Below, one piece after another: positions 1 through 7,523 of a DNA stretch of 54,935 bases; position 1 is the first letter of the stretch, and every line of letters starts with the position of its first letter. The translations under genes were made by a program, and so were the position numbers. Source of the DNA: Streptomyces albus subsp. chlorinus (lineage in GTDB: Bacteria > Actinomycetota > Actinomycetes > Streptomycetales > Streptomycetaceae); assembly GCF_013302895.1 (NCBI RefSeq), contig NZ_VJOK01000001.1:2048049-2102983 (forward strand), read 5' to 3'. Below the pieces are notes generated by a model that saw only the letters and a program-made list of their open reading frames with translations, had not been told where the DNA came from and searched no databases.

Positions 1-615
1 GACGGTCCCGGGCGGCTGGCACACCCAGCGCTGCCCGGCCAGGTCGGCCGCGACCAGCGAGGCCCGCGCGGCCAGCGGATGGGCGGCGGGCAGCAGCACC
101 TCGCAGTGGTCCTCGCCCAGCGCGGTCCTGCGCACCCCGTCGGGCGCGGGCATCGGCGCGATGTCCCAGTCGTGCGCCAGGGCCACGTCCACCTCGCCCC
201 GGGCCACCAGCCCCACCGACAGGTGCGGGTCGACCTCCGTCATCCGCAGGTCCAGCTCCGGACGCCCGGCGGCGAGGCGGGCCAGGACGCCGGGCATCAG
301 TCCGCGCGCCCCGCTCGGGAAGGCGGCCAGCCGCAGCCTGCCCGCCGGGCGGCCCCGGCGCTCCTCCAGCGCCACCTCGGCCTGCTCCGCGAGAGCGAGC
401 ATCCGGGCCGCCGTGCGCGCCAGCATCAGCGCGTCGTCCGTCAGCGCGATGCCGCGCCCCTGGCGCTCCAGCAGCGTGGTCCCGGTCTCCCGCTCCAGTT
501 TGGCGATCTGCTGCGAGACGGCGGACGGGGTGTAGCCGAGCGCCTGGGCGGCGCCGCCCACCGAGCCGTGCGTGTGGACGGCGTGCAGGGCGCGCAGCCG
601 GGACAGATCGAGCAT
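1..615 (-). CDS. LysR family transcriptional regulator (C-terminus off the left edge)
   Basis: The first 205 residues of a LysR regulator are present. The N-terminus is a winged helix-turn-helix (about residues 3-62, with GYTPSAVSQQIAKLE as recognition helix). The start of the periplasmic-binding-protein-like effector domain follows from about residue 88. The ATG at 615 fits the usual LysR N-terminus (MLDLSRLRALHAV). The gene is divergent from an EamA exporter, the standard arrangement in which a LysR protein controls the exporter and itself from the shared spacer. The inducer cannot be told from the sequence. The last ~90 residues lie outside the window. Confidence 0.93.
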   Translation of the reverse strand, partial: MLDLSRLRALHAVHTHGSVGGAAQALGYTPSAVSQQIAKLERETGTTLLERQGRGIALTDDALMLARTAARMLALAEQAEVALEERRGRPAGRLRLAAFPSGARGLMPGVLARLAAGRPELDLRMTEVDPHLSVGLVARGEVDVALAHDWDIAPMPAPDGVRRTALGEDHCEVLLPAAHPLAARASLVAADLAGQRWVCQPPGTV

Positions 616-678
616 GGTGCCGTACCTCGTCCTTCTCCGGGCCCCCGCGGGCAGCCCGGGGGCTTCCCGCGCGCGGCG

Positions 679-734
679 ACTGTTCAGTGTTGCTGCATCC
701 CATCATGCACAAAGCCGTGCTGGTGCTGAACAGT
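679..734. promoter_or_regulatory. Nested inverted repeats in the LysR/EamA spacer (candidate LysR operator)
   Basis: A perfect 9-bp inverted repeat, ACTGTTCAG (679-687) and CTGAACAGT (726-734), encloses a second one, TGCAT (694-698) and ATGCA (705-709). The inner element has the T-N11-A look of LysR sites. It lies 22-77 bp before the EamA start. Confidence 0.55.
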
Positions 735-755
735 CGGGGCGACGACGATCGTTCC

Positions 756-1802
756 ATGCGTCTGCGTCCCCTCCACTTCGCCCTCGCCGTTCTGGTCGCC
801 GCCGTCTGGGGCGTCAACTTCGTCGTCATCGAGATCGGGCTGCGGCACTTCCCGCCCCTGCTGTTCTCCGCGCTCCGCTTCCTCGTCGCGGCCCTCCCCG
901 CCGTCTTCCTCGTCCGCCGCCCACGCGTCGCCCTCCGCTGGATCGTGGCGGTGGGACTGGTGCTCGGCGTCGCGAAGTTCGGACTGCTGTTCATCGGCAT
1001 GCAACAGGGCATGCCCGCCGGACTCTCCTCCCTGGTGCTCCAGGTGCAGGCCGTCTTCACCGCCGTCTTCGCCGCCGCGACCCTGGGCGAACGGCTCGGC
1101 CGCATACGGCTGGCGGGCATGGCCGTCGCGCTCGCCGGGATCGCCGTCGCCGCCGTCGAACAGGGCACCTCGGGGCCGCTGGGCGCCTTCCTGACCGTCA
1201 TCGCGGCCGCCGTCGCCTGGGGCGTCTCCAACGTGCTGACCCGCAAGGCCGCACCGCCCGACGCGCTCTCCTGGATGGTGTGGGTCAGCCTCGTCCCGCC
1301 CCTGCCGCTGTTCGCGCTCTCCCTGCTGTTCGAAGGCCCCTCGGCCGACCTCGCGGCCCTGCGCTCCCTGGACGCGGGCGGCCTGGCCACCCTCGGCTAC
1401 GTCGCCTGGGTGACCACCTTGTTCGGCTTCGGCGCCTGGGGCTTCCTGCTGCGGCAGTACGACGCCACCGCGGTCGCGCCCTTCTCCCTGCTGGTGCCCG
1501 TCTTCGGCATGACGTCGGCCGCGCTCGTCCTGGGCGAGGGCATCACCGCGGTGGACGGGCTGGCCGCCGCGCTGCTGATCGGCGGCGTCACCCTCGTCTC
1601 CCTGGCGGGAGGACGCCGGCCGGCGCCCATCGGGGAGGGGAAGGAAGGACCGAAGGGGCACGAGGGGCCGGAGAGGCGAGAGGGGCCGGAGGGGCCGGAG
1701 GGGCCGGAGGGGCCGGACCGACCGGACCGACCGGACCGGCGGGGTGGCCAGGAACCCGAGGAGACCTCCTCCGTGCTGACCGGCTCCGGCTCACCGGGCT
1801 GA
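756..1802 (+). CDS. EamA/DMT family transporter with a low-complexity C-terminal tail
   Basis: A 348-residue drug/metabolite transporter. Ten hydrophobic segments fill about residues 5-285, starting MRLRPLHFALAVLVAAVWG and including the EamA signature VNFVVIEIG. Such proteins export amino acids or small metabolites across the membrane. The ATG at 756 is preferred because it starts directly at TM1; an upstream in-frame ATG at 687 lies inside the candidate operator. The last ~55 residues are hydrophilic and built on repeated GPE/GPD and RPD units, encoded by 9-bp DNA repeats; they look like repeat expansion into the gene end. Control by the divergent LysR gene is likely. Confidence 0.9.
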   Translation: MRLRPLHFALAVLVAAVWGVNFVVIEIGLRHFPPLLFSALRFLVAALPAVFLVRRPRVALRWIVAVGLVLGVAKFGLLFIGMQQGMPAGLSSLVLQVQAVFTAVFAAATLGERLGRIRLAGMAVALAGIAVAAVEQGTSGPLGAFLTVIAAAVAWGVSNVLTRKAAPPDALSWMVWVSLVPPLPLFALSLLFEGPSADLAALRSLDAGGLATLGYVAWVTTLFGFGAWGFLLRQYDATAVAPFSLLVPVFGMTSAALVLGEGITAVDGLAAALLIGGVTLVSLAGGRRPAPIGEGKEGPKGHEGPERREGPEGPEGPEGPDRPDRPDRRGGQEPEETSSVLTGSGSPG

Positions 1803-1990
1803 GGGAGCCCGGCGGGCTGGGAGCGCCCGCGAGCCGAGGGAGACGGCGGGCCGGGAGCGCCCGCGAGCCGAAGGAACCCACGAGCCGAGGGAGGCCGCGA
1901 ACCGAAGGAACCCGCAGGGCGAAGGAACCCGCGCAGGGCGAAGGAGACCGCGAGCCGAAGGAGACCGACCGACCCGGCGATACGGGCCAA
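1672..1990. repeat. Degenerate tandem repeats across the 3' end of the EamA gene
   Basis: Four GAGGGGCCG 9-mers (about 1672-1716) lead into alternating GGACCGACC units. After the stop codon there are degenerate 17-20 bp copies of a CGAGCCGAAGGAACCCG-like unit up to about 1970. The 9-mers keep frame in the coding part. Confidence 0.7.
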
Positions 1991-2062
1991 AGGTGCGCTC
2001 CCGGCCAACGACGCCAACATCCCGTACCGTGCGCGGGGTTCGCGGGTTCCGCCTCCTGCCGG

Positions 2063-2068
2063 TACGGT
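2063..2068 (+). promoter_or_regulatory. Candidate -10 box TACGGT of a leaderless promoter
   Basis: TACGGT ends 8 nt before the ATG at 2077, placing the transcription start at or next to the start codon. No Shine-Dalgarno sequence is visible. Confidence 0.4.
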
Positions 2069-2076
2069 CTGGCTCC

Positions 2077-2874
2077 ATGACCAGCGCATCCACCCATCCG
2101 GAGCACCACCGGATCAGCCCGGTCTTCCTCGGACTCGTCGCCCTCATGGCGGTCTCCGGCTGGGCCGTCTGGTACGGATGGGCGGAGGTCACCGGCTTCG
2201 CCGTGTTCGTCTTCGTCGTCTCCGGGTGGGTCGTCTCCCTGTGCCTGCACGAATACGCGCACGCGCGGTCCGCGCTCAGCGCGGGGGACGTCTCGGTCGG
2301 CGCCAAGGGCTATCTGACCCTCAACCCGCTGCACTACACCCATGCGGTGCTCAGCGTCGTACTGCCCGTGATCTTCGTGGTCCTCGGCGGCATCGGGCTG
2401 CCCGGCGGCGCCGTCTACATCGAACGCGGCCGCATCCGGGGCCGCTGGCGGCACAGCCTCGTCTCGGCATCGGGCCCGCTGGCGAACGCCCTGTTCGCGG
2501 CCGTCCTGACCGCGCCGTTCTGGCTGCACGGCATGGCCGACGTGCCCGTCGCCTTCCGCTGCGCCCTCGCCTTCCTCGCACTGCTCCAGGTGACGGCCGC
2601 CCTGCTGAACCTGCTGCCCGTGCCCGGGCTCGACGGCTACGGGGTGATCGAGCCGTGGCTGACACCGCGCGTGAGGCAGCAGGCCGAGCCCTTCGCCCCG
2701 TTCGGCCTGCTCCTCGTCTTCGGCTGCCTGTGGATCCCCCAGGTCAACGAGGTCTTCTGGCACGTCATCGACACCCTCCTGCGCGGCATGGGCGTCTCCG
2801 AGACCGAGACCTTCCTCGGCCTCGAGTACTTCCGCTTCTGGCAGGGCGAGCCCCAGAACGTGCTGCTGCCGTGA
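2077..2874 (+). CDS. Site-2 protease family membrane metalloprotease (M50)
   Basis: A 265-residue polytopic membrane protein. The zinc motif HEYAH is at residues 58-62, inside a hydrophobic segment. The second metal/active-site motif LLPVPGLDGYG is at about 179-189 and supplies the aspartate ligand. Family members cut substrates inside the membrane, often anti-sigma factors, but the substrate here is unknown. Five or six TM segments and no PDZ domain place it with the short Streptomyces type. The ATG at 2077 is chosen because the preceding in-frame stretch is repeat-derived and a -10 box lies 8 nt upstream. It has no operon partner. Confidence 0.9.
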   Translation: MTSASTHPEHHRISPVFLGLVALMAVSGWAVWYGWAEVTGFAVFVFVVSGWVVSLCLHEYAHARSALSAGDVSVGAKGYLTLNPLHYTHAVLSVVLPVIFVVLGGIGLPGGAVYIERGRIRGRWRHSLVSASGPLANALFAAVLTAPFWLHGMADVPVAFRCALAFLALLQVTAALLNLLPVPGLDGYGVIEPWLTPRVRQQAEPFAPFGLLLVFGCLWIPQVNEVFWHVIDTLLRGMGVSETETFLGLEYFRFWQGEPQNVLLP

Positions 2875-2890
2875 GGACCGCACCGGCCGG

Positions 2891-3011
2891 AGCCGCCGGG
2901 TCCGGACGACGGGAGCCGCCGGGTCCGGACGACGGGAGCCGCCGGGGGCCCGGACGGCGGGAGCCGCCGGGGGCCCGGACGGCGGGAGCCGCCGGGGGCC
3001 CGGACGGCGGG
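2891..3011. repeat. Tandem repeat, two 23-bp and three 25-bp units
   Basis: Units start AGCCGCCGGG at 2891, 2914, 2937, 2962 and 2987. The first two are 23 bp (middle TCCGGACGAC). The last three are 25 bp (middle GGGCCCGGACGGC) and identical to one another. It lies between two convergent gene ends, so it affects no coding sequence. Confidence 0.95.
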
Positions 3012-3031
3012 GAGAGCCGGACGCGGGAGGT

Positions 3032-3223
3032 CTACGCGGTGGCCCGGCGGCGGCGGTGGTAGTACCAGGCCATGTTGGAGGTCAGACCGGCCAGCAGGAC
3101 CCAGACGATGCCGAGCCAACTGCCGTGCACGAAGGAGACCACGGCCGCGACGGCGGCCAGCAGGCAGATGACGGTCGCGTAGAGGGCGAGGCCCCTGGGG
3201 GCCCGGCTGGCGGGGGCTGGCAT
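3032..3223 (-). CDS. Small two-TM membrane protein, unknown function
   Basis: A 63-residue protein with a short basic N-terminus, a hydrophobic segment at about residues 11-32, a second at about 35-53, and a basic tail HRRRRATA. A GGAG sits 9 nt before the ATG. No family function can be named. It resembles the small conserved membrane proteins common in streptomycetes. It is separated from the downstream-facing exporter gene by 46 bp and reads in the same direction, so co-transcription with it is possible. Confidence 0.75.
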   Translation of the reverse strand: MPAPASRAPRGLALYATVICLLAAVAAVVSFVHGSWLGIVWVLLAGLTSNMAWYYHRRRRATA

Positions 3224-3269
3224 GGGTCAGGGCTCCAATGCGTGTGAGGTGTGCGCCGGCCATTGTCCC

Positions 3270-4754
3270 TCACCCCTCCTCACGGGCCTCCCGCCGGGCC
3301 GTACGGCGCCCGTACGCCACGTCCACGAGGGCCACCACCAGGGCGCCGGCCACGAAGCACAGCGCGGTGATCAGCCCGTAGTCGAGGGCCGTGGCCCAGT
3401 TGTGGCTGCCTGCCAGCCAGGCGAAGAAGACGGCGCCGACGGCGGCGATCCCGGCGGCCGAACCGATCCGCTGCCCCGTCTGGATGACGCCGCCCGCCGC
3501 CCCTCCCTGGGCGACGGGCACGGAACGCAGGGCAAGGGTCTGGTTGGGGGAGATCACCAGCCCCGAACCGAGCCCCGCGCACAGCATCGGTGCTGCCAGC
3601 GCCCAGCCGACCGCGCTGTTCTGCACCTCGTGCACGGCCAGGCTCGCGCCCCCGAGCCCGAGCAGCACCAGAGCCAGGCCGACGGCGATCAGGGGCCGGC
3701 CGACACGGGTGATGAAACGTCCGCCGACCGCGGCGGAGATCGCCGAGCCGACCGCGAAGGGGGTCAGCGTCAGCCCCGCCTGGAGCGCGCTGTAGCGCAT
3801 CCCGTTCTGGAGGAAGAGGGTGAAGATGAAGAAGATCGTGGTGAACCCGGCGAAGTAGAGCAGTCCCAGCAGCGTCCCCAGCGAATAGGAGCGGTCCTGG
3901 AAGAGCCCGAGATCGACCAGGGGCGCCTTGCCGTGCCGCCGGAAGGAGCGTTCCCACCACACGAAGAGCACGATCAGCAGCACCCCGGCCGGCTCCAGCA
4001 GCCACTTGCCCTGGCCCTGCCACTGCCGCTCCTCCACCAAGGGCAGCATCACGGCGACGACGCCCGCGCCGAGCAGCAGCACCCCGACCGGGTCGAGGGA
4101 CTCCCGGTGCCCGGTGTCGCGCTCCGCGCAGGCGTGCGGCACCAGGCGCAGGGCGAGGAGGAAGGCGAGGACACCGATCGGCAGGTTGACGAAGAAGACC
4201 CACCGCCACCCCTCGGCGGCTCCGAACCCCTGGATCAGCAGCCCGCCCAGCAGCGGGCCGACCGCCGTCGACAGCCCGATCGTGGAGCCGAGCATGCCGA
4301 ACGCCCGGCCCCGCTCGGCACCGCGGAAGAGCTGCTGGATCATGCCGGAGATCTGCGGCATCACCAGCCCGCCGCCCACGCCCTGCACCAGCCGGGCGCC
4401 CACCAGCCAGCCGGCGCCCTGCGCGAAGCCGCACACGATGGAGGCGACGGTGAACAGGACGAGCCCGGCCAGGAACGCGGTACGCCGGCCCAGCGCGTCA
4501 CCGATCCGCCCCGAGGGCACCAGCACCAGCCCGAACGTGAGGGCGTAGCCGGAGACGACCCAGGAGAGCGCGGACTCCGAGGCGCCGAGGCCCCGCTCGA
4601 TGGCGGGGAGCGCGACGTTGACGATCGAGACGTCCAGCAGCGACATGAAGCCCACGAGGAGACACACCGACAGCGCCTTCCAGCGCCGCGGGTCGGGGGT
4701 GTACTCGTCGGTCGTGGTCCCGGTCCGCCCGGTGGCGGGTACGGGCTGTCCCAT
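3270..4754 (-). CDS. MFS drug exporter, DHA2 (EmrB/QacA, 14-TM) family
   Basis: A 494-residue proton-driven exporter. Fourteen hydrophobic segments are visible. Motif D1 (LLDVSIVNVALPAI), at about residues 34-47, marks the DHA2 branch. Motif A (GRIGDALGRR) and motif C-like GGLVMPQISGMI follow. The ATG at 4754 has GGAGG 6-7 nt upstream, which decides against the longer in-frame start at 4835. The likely role is efflux of drugs or a secreted metabolite; the substrate is not predictable. The 570-bp spacer behind it is repeat-rich and no adjacent regulator is visible. Confidence 0.93.
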   Translation of the reverse strand: MGQPVPATGRTGTTTDEYTPDPRRWKALSVCLLVGFMSLLDVSIVNVALPAIERGLGASESALSWVVSGYALTFGLVLVPSGRIGDALGRRTAFLAGLVLFTVASIVCGFAQGAGWLVGARLVQGVGGGLVMPQISGMIQQLFRGAERGRAFGMLGSTIGLSTAVGPLLGGLLIQGFGAAEGWRWVFFVNLPIGVLAFLLALRLVPHACAERDTGHRESLDPVGVLLLGAGVVAVMLPLVEERQWQGQGKWLLEPAGVLLIVLFVWWERSFRRHGKAPLVDLGLFQDRSYSLGTLLGLLYFAGFTTIFFIFTLFLQNGMRYSALQAGLTLTPFAVGSAISAAVGGRFITRVGRPLIAVGLALVLLGLGGASLAVHEVQNSAVGWALAAPMLCAGLGSGLVISPNQTLALRSVPVAQGGAAGGVIQTGQRIGSAAGIAAVGAVFFAWLAGSHNWATALDYGLITALCFVAGALVVALVDVAYGRRTARREAREEG

Positions 4755-5328
4755 CCGTGCCTCCTGACGGGCGCGCCCTGTGGCCGTCACGGACCGCCCC
4801 GTGAGGGGCGGGATGTTCCCGGCCCGCATGTCCAAGGGCGCGGGGTGCCCGCGTCCCCGGCGTCCTACACGTCGAGGCCGACTGGTCCGCCGCAGGCGGC
4901 CCGTCCGTCACGGACGTCCCCTCATCATGGACGCCCGCACCACGGGCGTCCCGCAGGCCACGGCCCATGGACGCCCCGCGTGCCACGAACGGCCCGCATC
5001 ACGCGGATGCGGGCCGGACGGCCTGGTCGTCCGTCACGGACGGCTCCCACGTCAGGCGTCGGATGTCAGGCGTCAGATGTCAGGCGTCAGGCATCGGGCG
5101 GGAGACGTCAGACATCGGGCGGGAGACGGCGGGCATCGGAGGGGAGACGTCGGGCATCGAACGGGAGACGTCGGGCATCGGGCGGGAGACGTCGCGCATC
5201 AGGCGTCGGACACCAGGTGCCAGGCGGTGGACACCAGGTGCCAGGCGGTGGACACCAGGCACCGAGCGCCACCTGCCCGCACCTCGCGTCGCGCGCCCTG
5301 GCCGCGTCAGGGGCCGGGCGGGGGTGCC
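4755..5328. other. Non-coding spacer with hairpins, twin palindromes and tandem repeats
   Basis: No credible gene. It holds two identical 15-bp palindromes CGTCCGTCACGGACG (4902-4916 and 5028-5042). A hairpin has 9-bp arms (4929-4937 / 4943-4951), and another has 10-bp arms GGCCCGCATC / GATGCGGGCC (4991-5000 / 5006-5015). The repeat block at 5051-5260 follows. Open frames here arise from the absence of AT-rich stops, not from coding. Confidence 0.8.
5051..5260. repeat. Three adjacent tandem-repeat families (14, 21 and 21 bp)
   Basis: Three copies of a 14-mer GTCAGGCGTCNGAT (5051-5092) are followed by five 21-bp units of the pattern CGGGCGGGAGACGTC plus GGGCAT (starts 5095, 5116, 5137, 5158, 5179). 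Then come two and a half 21-bp units starting CACCAGGTGCCAGGCGGTG (5211, 5232, 5253). All periods are multiples of 7. Confidence 0.95.
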
Positions 5329-6034
5329 TCACCGGTGGCTCTTGCGGGTGGACGCCGCACCAGCCGCGTCCCCGCCGGGCGCCTGCTCGGCCAGCCGGTC
5401 GGCCAGGGTGGCGACCTGGCGGCCCGAGAGCCGGGTCCGGCCCTCACCGAGAGTGACGACCAGGGCGACATCACCGTCCCCGGCGCCGGGCAGGCGGACG
5501 GCGGGCGACGTTGCCGCCGGGAGCCAGCAGCGGTCGGCCCGGCTCGGCGTCCCGCGCCTGCCGGGCGAACCGCCGCAGCTGGTCCATCGTCAGACGGGCG
5601 TCGTGCTGGATCTGCGGCAGCAGCACCGCGACGGCGTACCCCTTCCGCACGCCGACCGTGAAGAGGCGGGCCCGCTCCCCGCCGAGGCGGTATCCGCAGT
5701 CGACGAGGGCGCCGCGGGCCCGGGTCAGCGGCTCGTCCGGCCCGTCGGGCAACTCGCCCAGCACCGAGCCCCCCTCGACACGCGCGGCCTCGCCGCGGAC
5801 GCCGGCCGCCCGCAGCGCGGCGCCGGGACGGTAGGCGACGGGACACTCCCGGCCGGCCGCGGCGGCCTTCTTCCGCAGGGCCGCCACACTCAGCCGCGGC
5901 GCGGGAGCCGCCGCCCGCTCCCCCCGGTGTCCGGCGTCACCACCGTGCGCCCCGTACCCGGAACAGGCCGCGAGCACAGCCGCGAACACGGCGGCGACCG
6001 TCAGGCCGCCGCCGGGGACCTTCCGCTCCCCCAT
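5329..6034 (-). pseudogene. Lipoprotein gene with a 4-bp frameshift
   Basis: The gene starts at the ATG at 6034 with a lipoprotein signal (LAAC, cysteine 24) and reads well to a VALLV.. type C-terminal domain of unknown function. At 5500-5507 there is a tandem GGCG GGCG. As written, the frame changes there and stops at 5471. Removing one GGCG copy restores a frame with strong third-position GC (VRLPGAGDGDVALVVTLGEG and onward) to a stop at 5329, giving about 233 residues. The first part ends GGNVA, which joins naturally to VRLPGAG. It is therefore either a recent duplication that inactivates the gene or a sequence error. The role is unknown; the exported protein would be membrane-anchored. 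Confidence 0.7.
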
Positions 6035-6112
6035 CTTCCGTCTTCCGCTTTCCGTTCTCCGCCCCGCGCCCGCCACCGGTGCCCCCGCCCGAACCCGTCG
6101 GCTCGGACGCCG

Positions 6113-6838
6113 TCAGATGTCGGTGAGGCGGACGCCCGCGTGCGCCTTGTAGCGGCGGTTGACGGAGATGAGGTTGGCGACCAGCGACTCCACCTGGTGC
6201 GCGTTGCGCAGCCGCCCGGCGTAGACGCCCCGCATGCCGGGGATGCGGGCCGCCAGCGCCTGCACGATCTCGCAGTCGGCGCGCTTCTCACCCAGCACCA
6301 TCACGTCCGTGGGGATCTCCTCCACCTCCGGGTCGGAGAGCAGGACGGCGGACAGGTGGTGGAAGGCGGCGGTCACCCGCGACTCGGGCAGCAGGGCGGC
6401 GGCCTGCTCGGCCGCGCTGCCCTCCTCGGGGACGAGCGCGTAGGCGCCCTTCTTGTCGAAACCGAGCGGATTGACGCAGTCCACCACGAGCTTGCCGGCC
6501 AACTCCTCCCGGAGCGCCTCGATCGTCCTGGCGTGCCCCTCCCACGGAACGGCGACGATGACGATGTCGGAACGGCGGGCGCACTCGGCGTTGTCCGCGC
6601 CCTCGACCCCGTGCCCGATCCCGGCAGCCGCCTGCTGGGCCCGCTCGGCGGCCCGGGAACCGATGACCACGGACATCCCGCCGCGCGCGAGCCGGTACGC
6701 CAGCCCCCGTCCCTGGTCCCCCGTCCCCCCGAGCACCCCGACGGTCATCCCCGACACGTCGGGCAGGTCCCAGGGGTCCTTCTTCGGAGCGGTGCTGCCT
6801 GCGGCGGCGGAAGAGGAATCAGCATTCATAGGCCGCAT
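6113..6838 (-). CDS. npdG: F420H2:NADP+ oxidoreductase (NADPH-dependent F420 reductase)
   Basis: A 241-residue protein that moves hydride between NADPH and coenzyme F420, supplying F420H2 to actinobacterial reductases. The Rossmann motif GVLGGTGDQGRGLA is at about residues 34-47, followed by NPLGFD and the conserved AFHHLSAVLL and RNAHQVESLVANLISVNRR segments. The start at 6838 has AAGGGG 8 nt upstream. The ATG at 6829 (MNADSSS) is a close alternative. The ~25-residue N-terminal extension before DPWDLPDVSG is usual in Streptomyces. It stands alone between two lipoprotein genes. Confidence 0.93.
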   Translation of the reverse strand: MRPMNADSSSAAAGSTAPKKDPWDLPDVSGMTVGVLGGTGDQGRGLAYRLARGGMSVVIGSRAAERAQQAAAGIGHGVEGADNAECARRSDIVIVAVPWEGHARTIEALREELAGKLVVDCVNPLGFDKKGAYALVPEEGSAAEQAAALLPESRVTAAFHHLSAVLLSDPEVEEIPTDVMVLGEKRADCEIVQALAARIPGMRGVYAGRLRNAHQVESLVANLISVNRRYKAHAGVRLTDI

Positions 6839-6887
6839 CCTGCCATCCCCTTGCAGGGAGCACTCGCGCGACCACCGGTGAAGGTGA

Positions 6888-7523
6888 TCACTCCCGCCCA
6901 CCCGCCCCGTTCACACAGGGCAACTTCCCCGCCACCTCGGCCATCGCCTCCTGAGCCAGCTTCCCGAACACCTTGTGGGCCTGGTCGGGGTTGTCGTTGA
7001 GGGGGGTGTCGCTGGCGCGCAGATCAAGCAGGTACCTGGTGACCGAACGGTCGACAGCGTTGGAGGAGCGGCGGCAGTCCAGCGCCGCGACGGCGCCACC
7101 CCGCCATGTGGCCACCTCATAGCGCCCCGGGTATTTCCGCGGTTTTTCCCGCGTGTTGTGGGACCGGATGGCTTCAGCCGGGGTGGTGGCGCCCACCGGG
7201 TCGTCCGGCTTCACCCAGTCTCCGGTAAGACTCACGGCGGGCTTGCCGTCCACGAAGTACCTGCACCCTTGCGAGGCAGCCCGCGGGCTTCCGAGCTCAT
7301 CCAGTTGGTCCTCCCGTTTGACTTCGTGCCCTGGACCGAAAAGCATCGCGTAACTGCTCTTCGGTAAAGGCTGACCGCACAGAGTTTCGGGGATGCGGTA
7401 TTCCCGTTGCGGCGATTCCCCACACGCTCCTACGGTCATGCCCACGCAGAGCAGCACAACCACCTTGGCGAGACTCCGACAGGCTCTCAAGACCCACCTA
7501 CCCCGCCGGTGTCGGGCCCGCAT
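6888..7523 (-). CDS. Putative lipoprotein, last gene of a WXG100-like unit
   Basis: A 211-residue protein with an exported lipoprotein signal: basic N-terminus, hydrophobic core VVVLLCVGMTV and lipobox VGAC with lipidated cysteine 34. Two more cysteines (CGQPL and QGCRYF) may form a disulfide. The layout recalls the DUF3558-like Streptomyces lipoproteins but I cannot assign it firmly. The ATG at 7523 overlaps the end of the upstream DUF6571 gene by 26 bp, indicating translational coupling and a shared job at the cell surface. GC is lower than in neighbouring genes. Confidence 0.8.
   Translation of the reverse strand: MRARHRRGRWVLRACRSLAKVVVLLCVGMTVGACGESPQREYRIPETLCGQPLPKSSYAMLFGPGHEVKREDQLDELGSPRAASQGCRYFVDGKPAVSLTGDWVKPDDPVGATTPAEAIRSHNTREKPRKYPGRYEVATWRGGAVAALDCRRSSNAVDRSVTRYLLDLRASDTPLNDNPDQAHKVFGKLAQEAMAEVAGKLPCVNGAGGRE

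Noticed and set aside
684..1661. A long minus-strand frame opposite the EamA gene
   Set aside because: Charged low-complexity product antisense to a clear 10-TM transporter.
5051..5260. Tandem repeats as a CRISPR array
   Set aside because: Units are directly adjacent without unique spacers, unit length is 14-21 bp, and no cas genes are near.
5080..5262. A 60-residue protein made of seven-residue MPDVSRP repeats on the minus strand
   Set aside because: The regularity comes from 21-bp DNA repeats that stay in frame; there is no ribosome binding site and no conserved non-repeat part.
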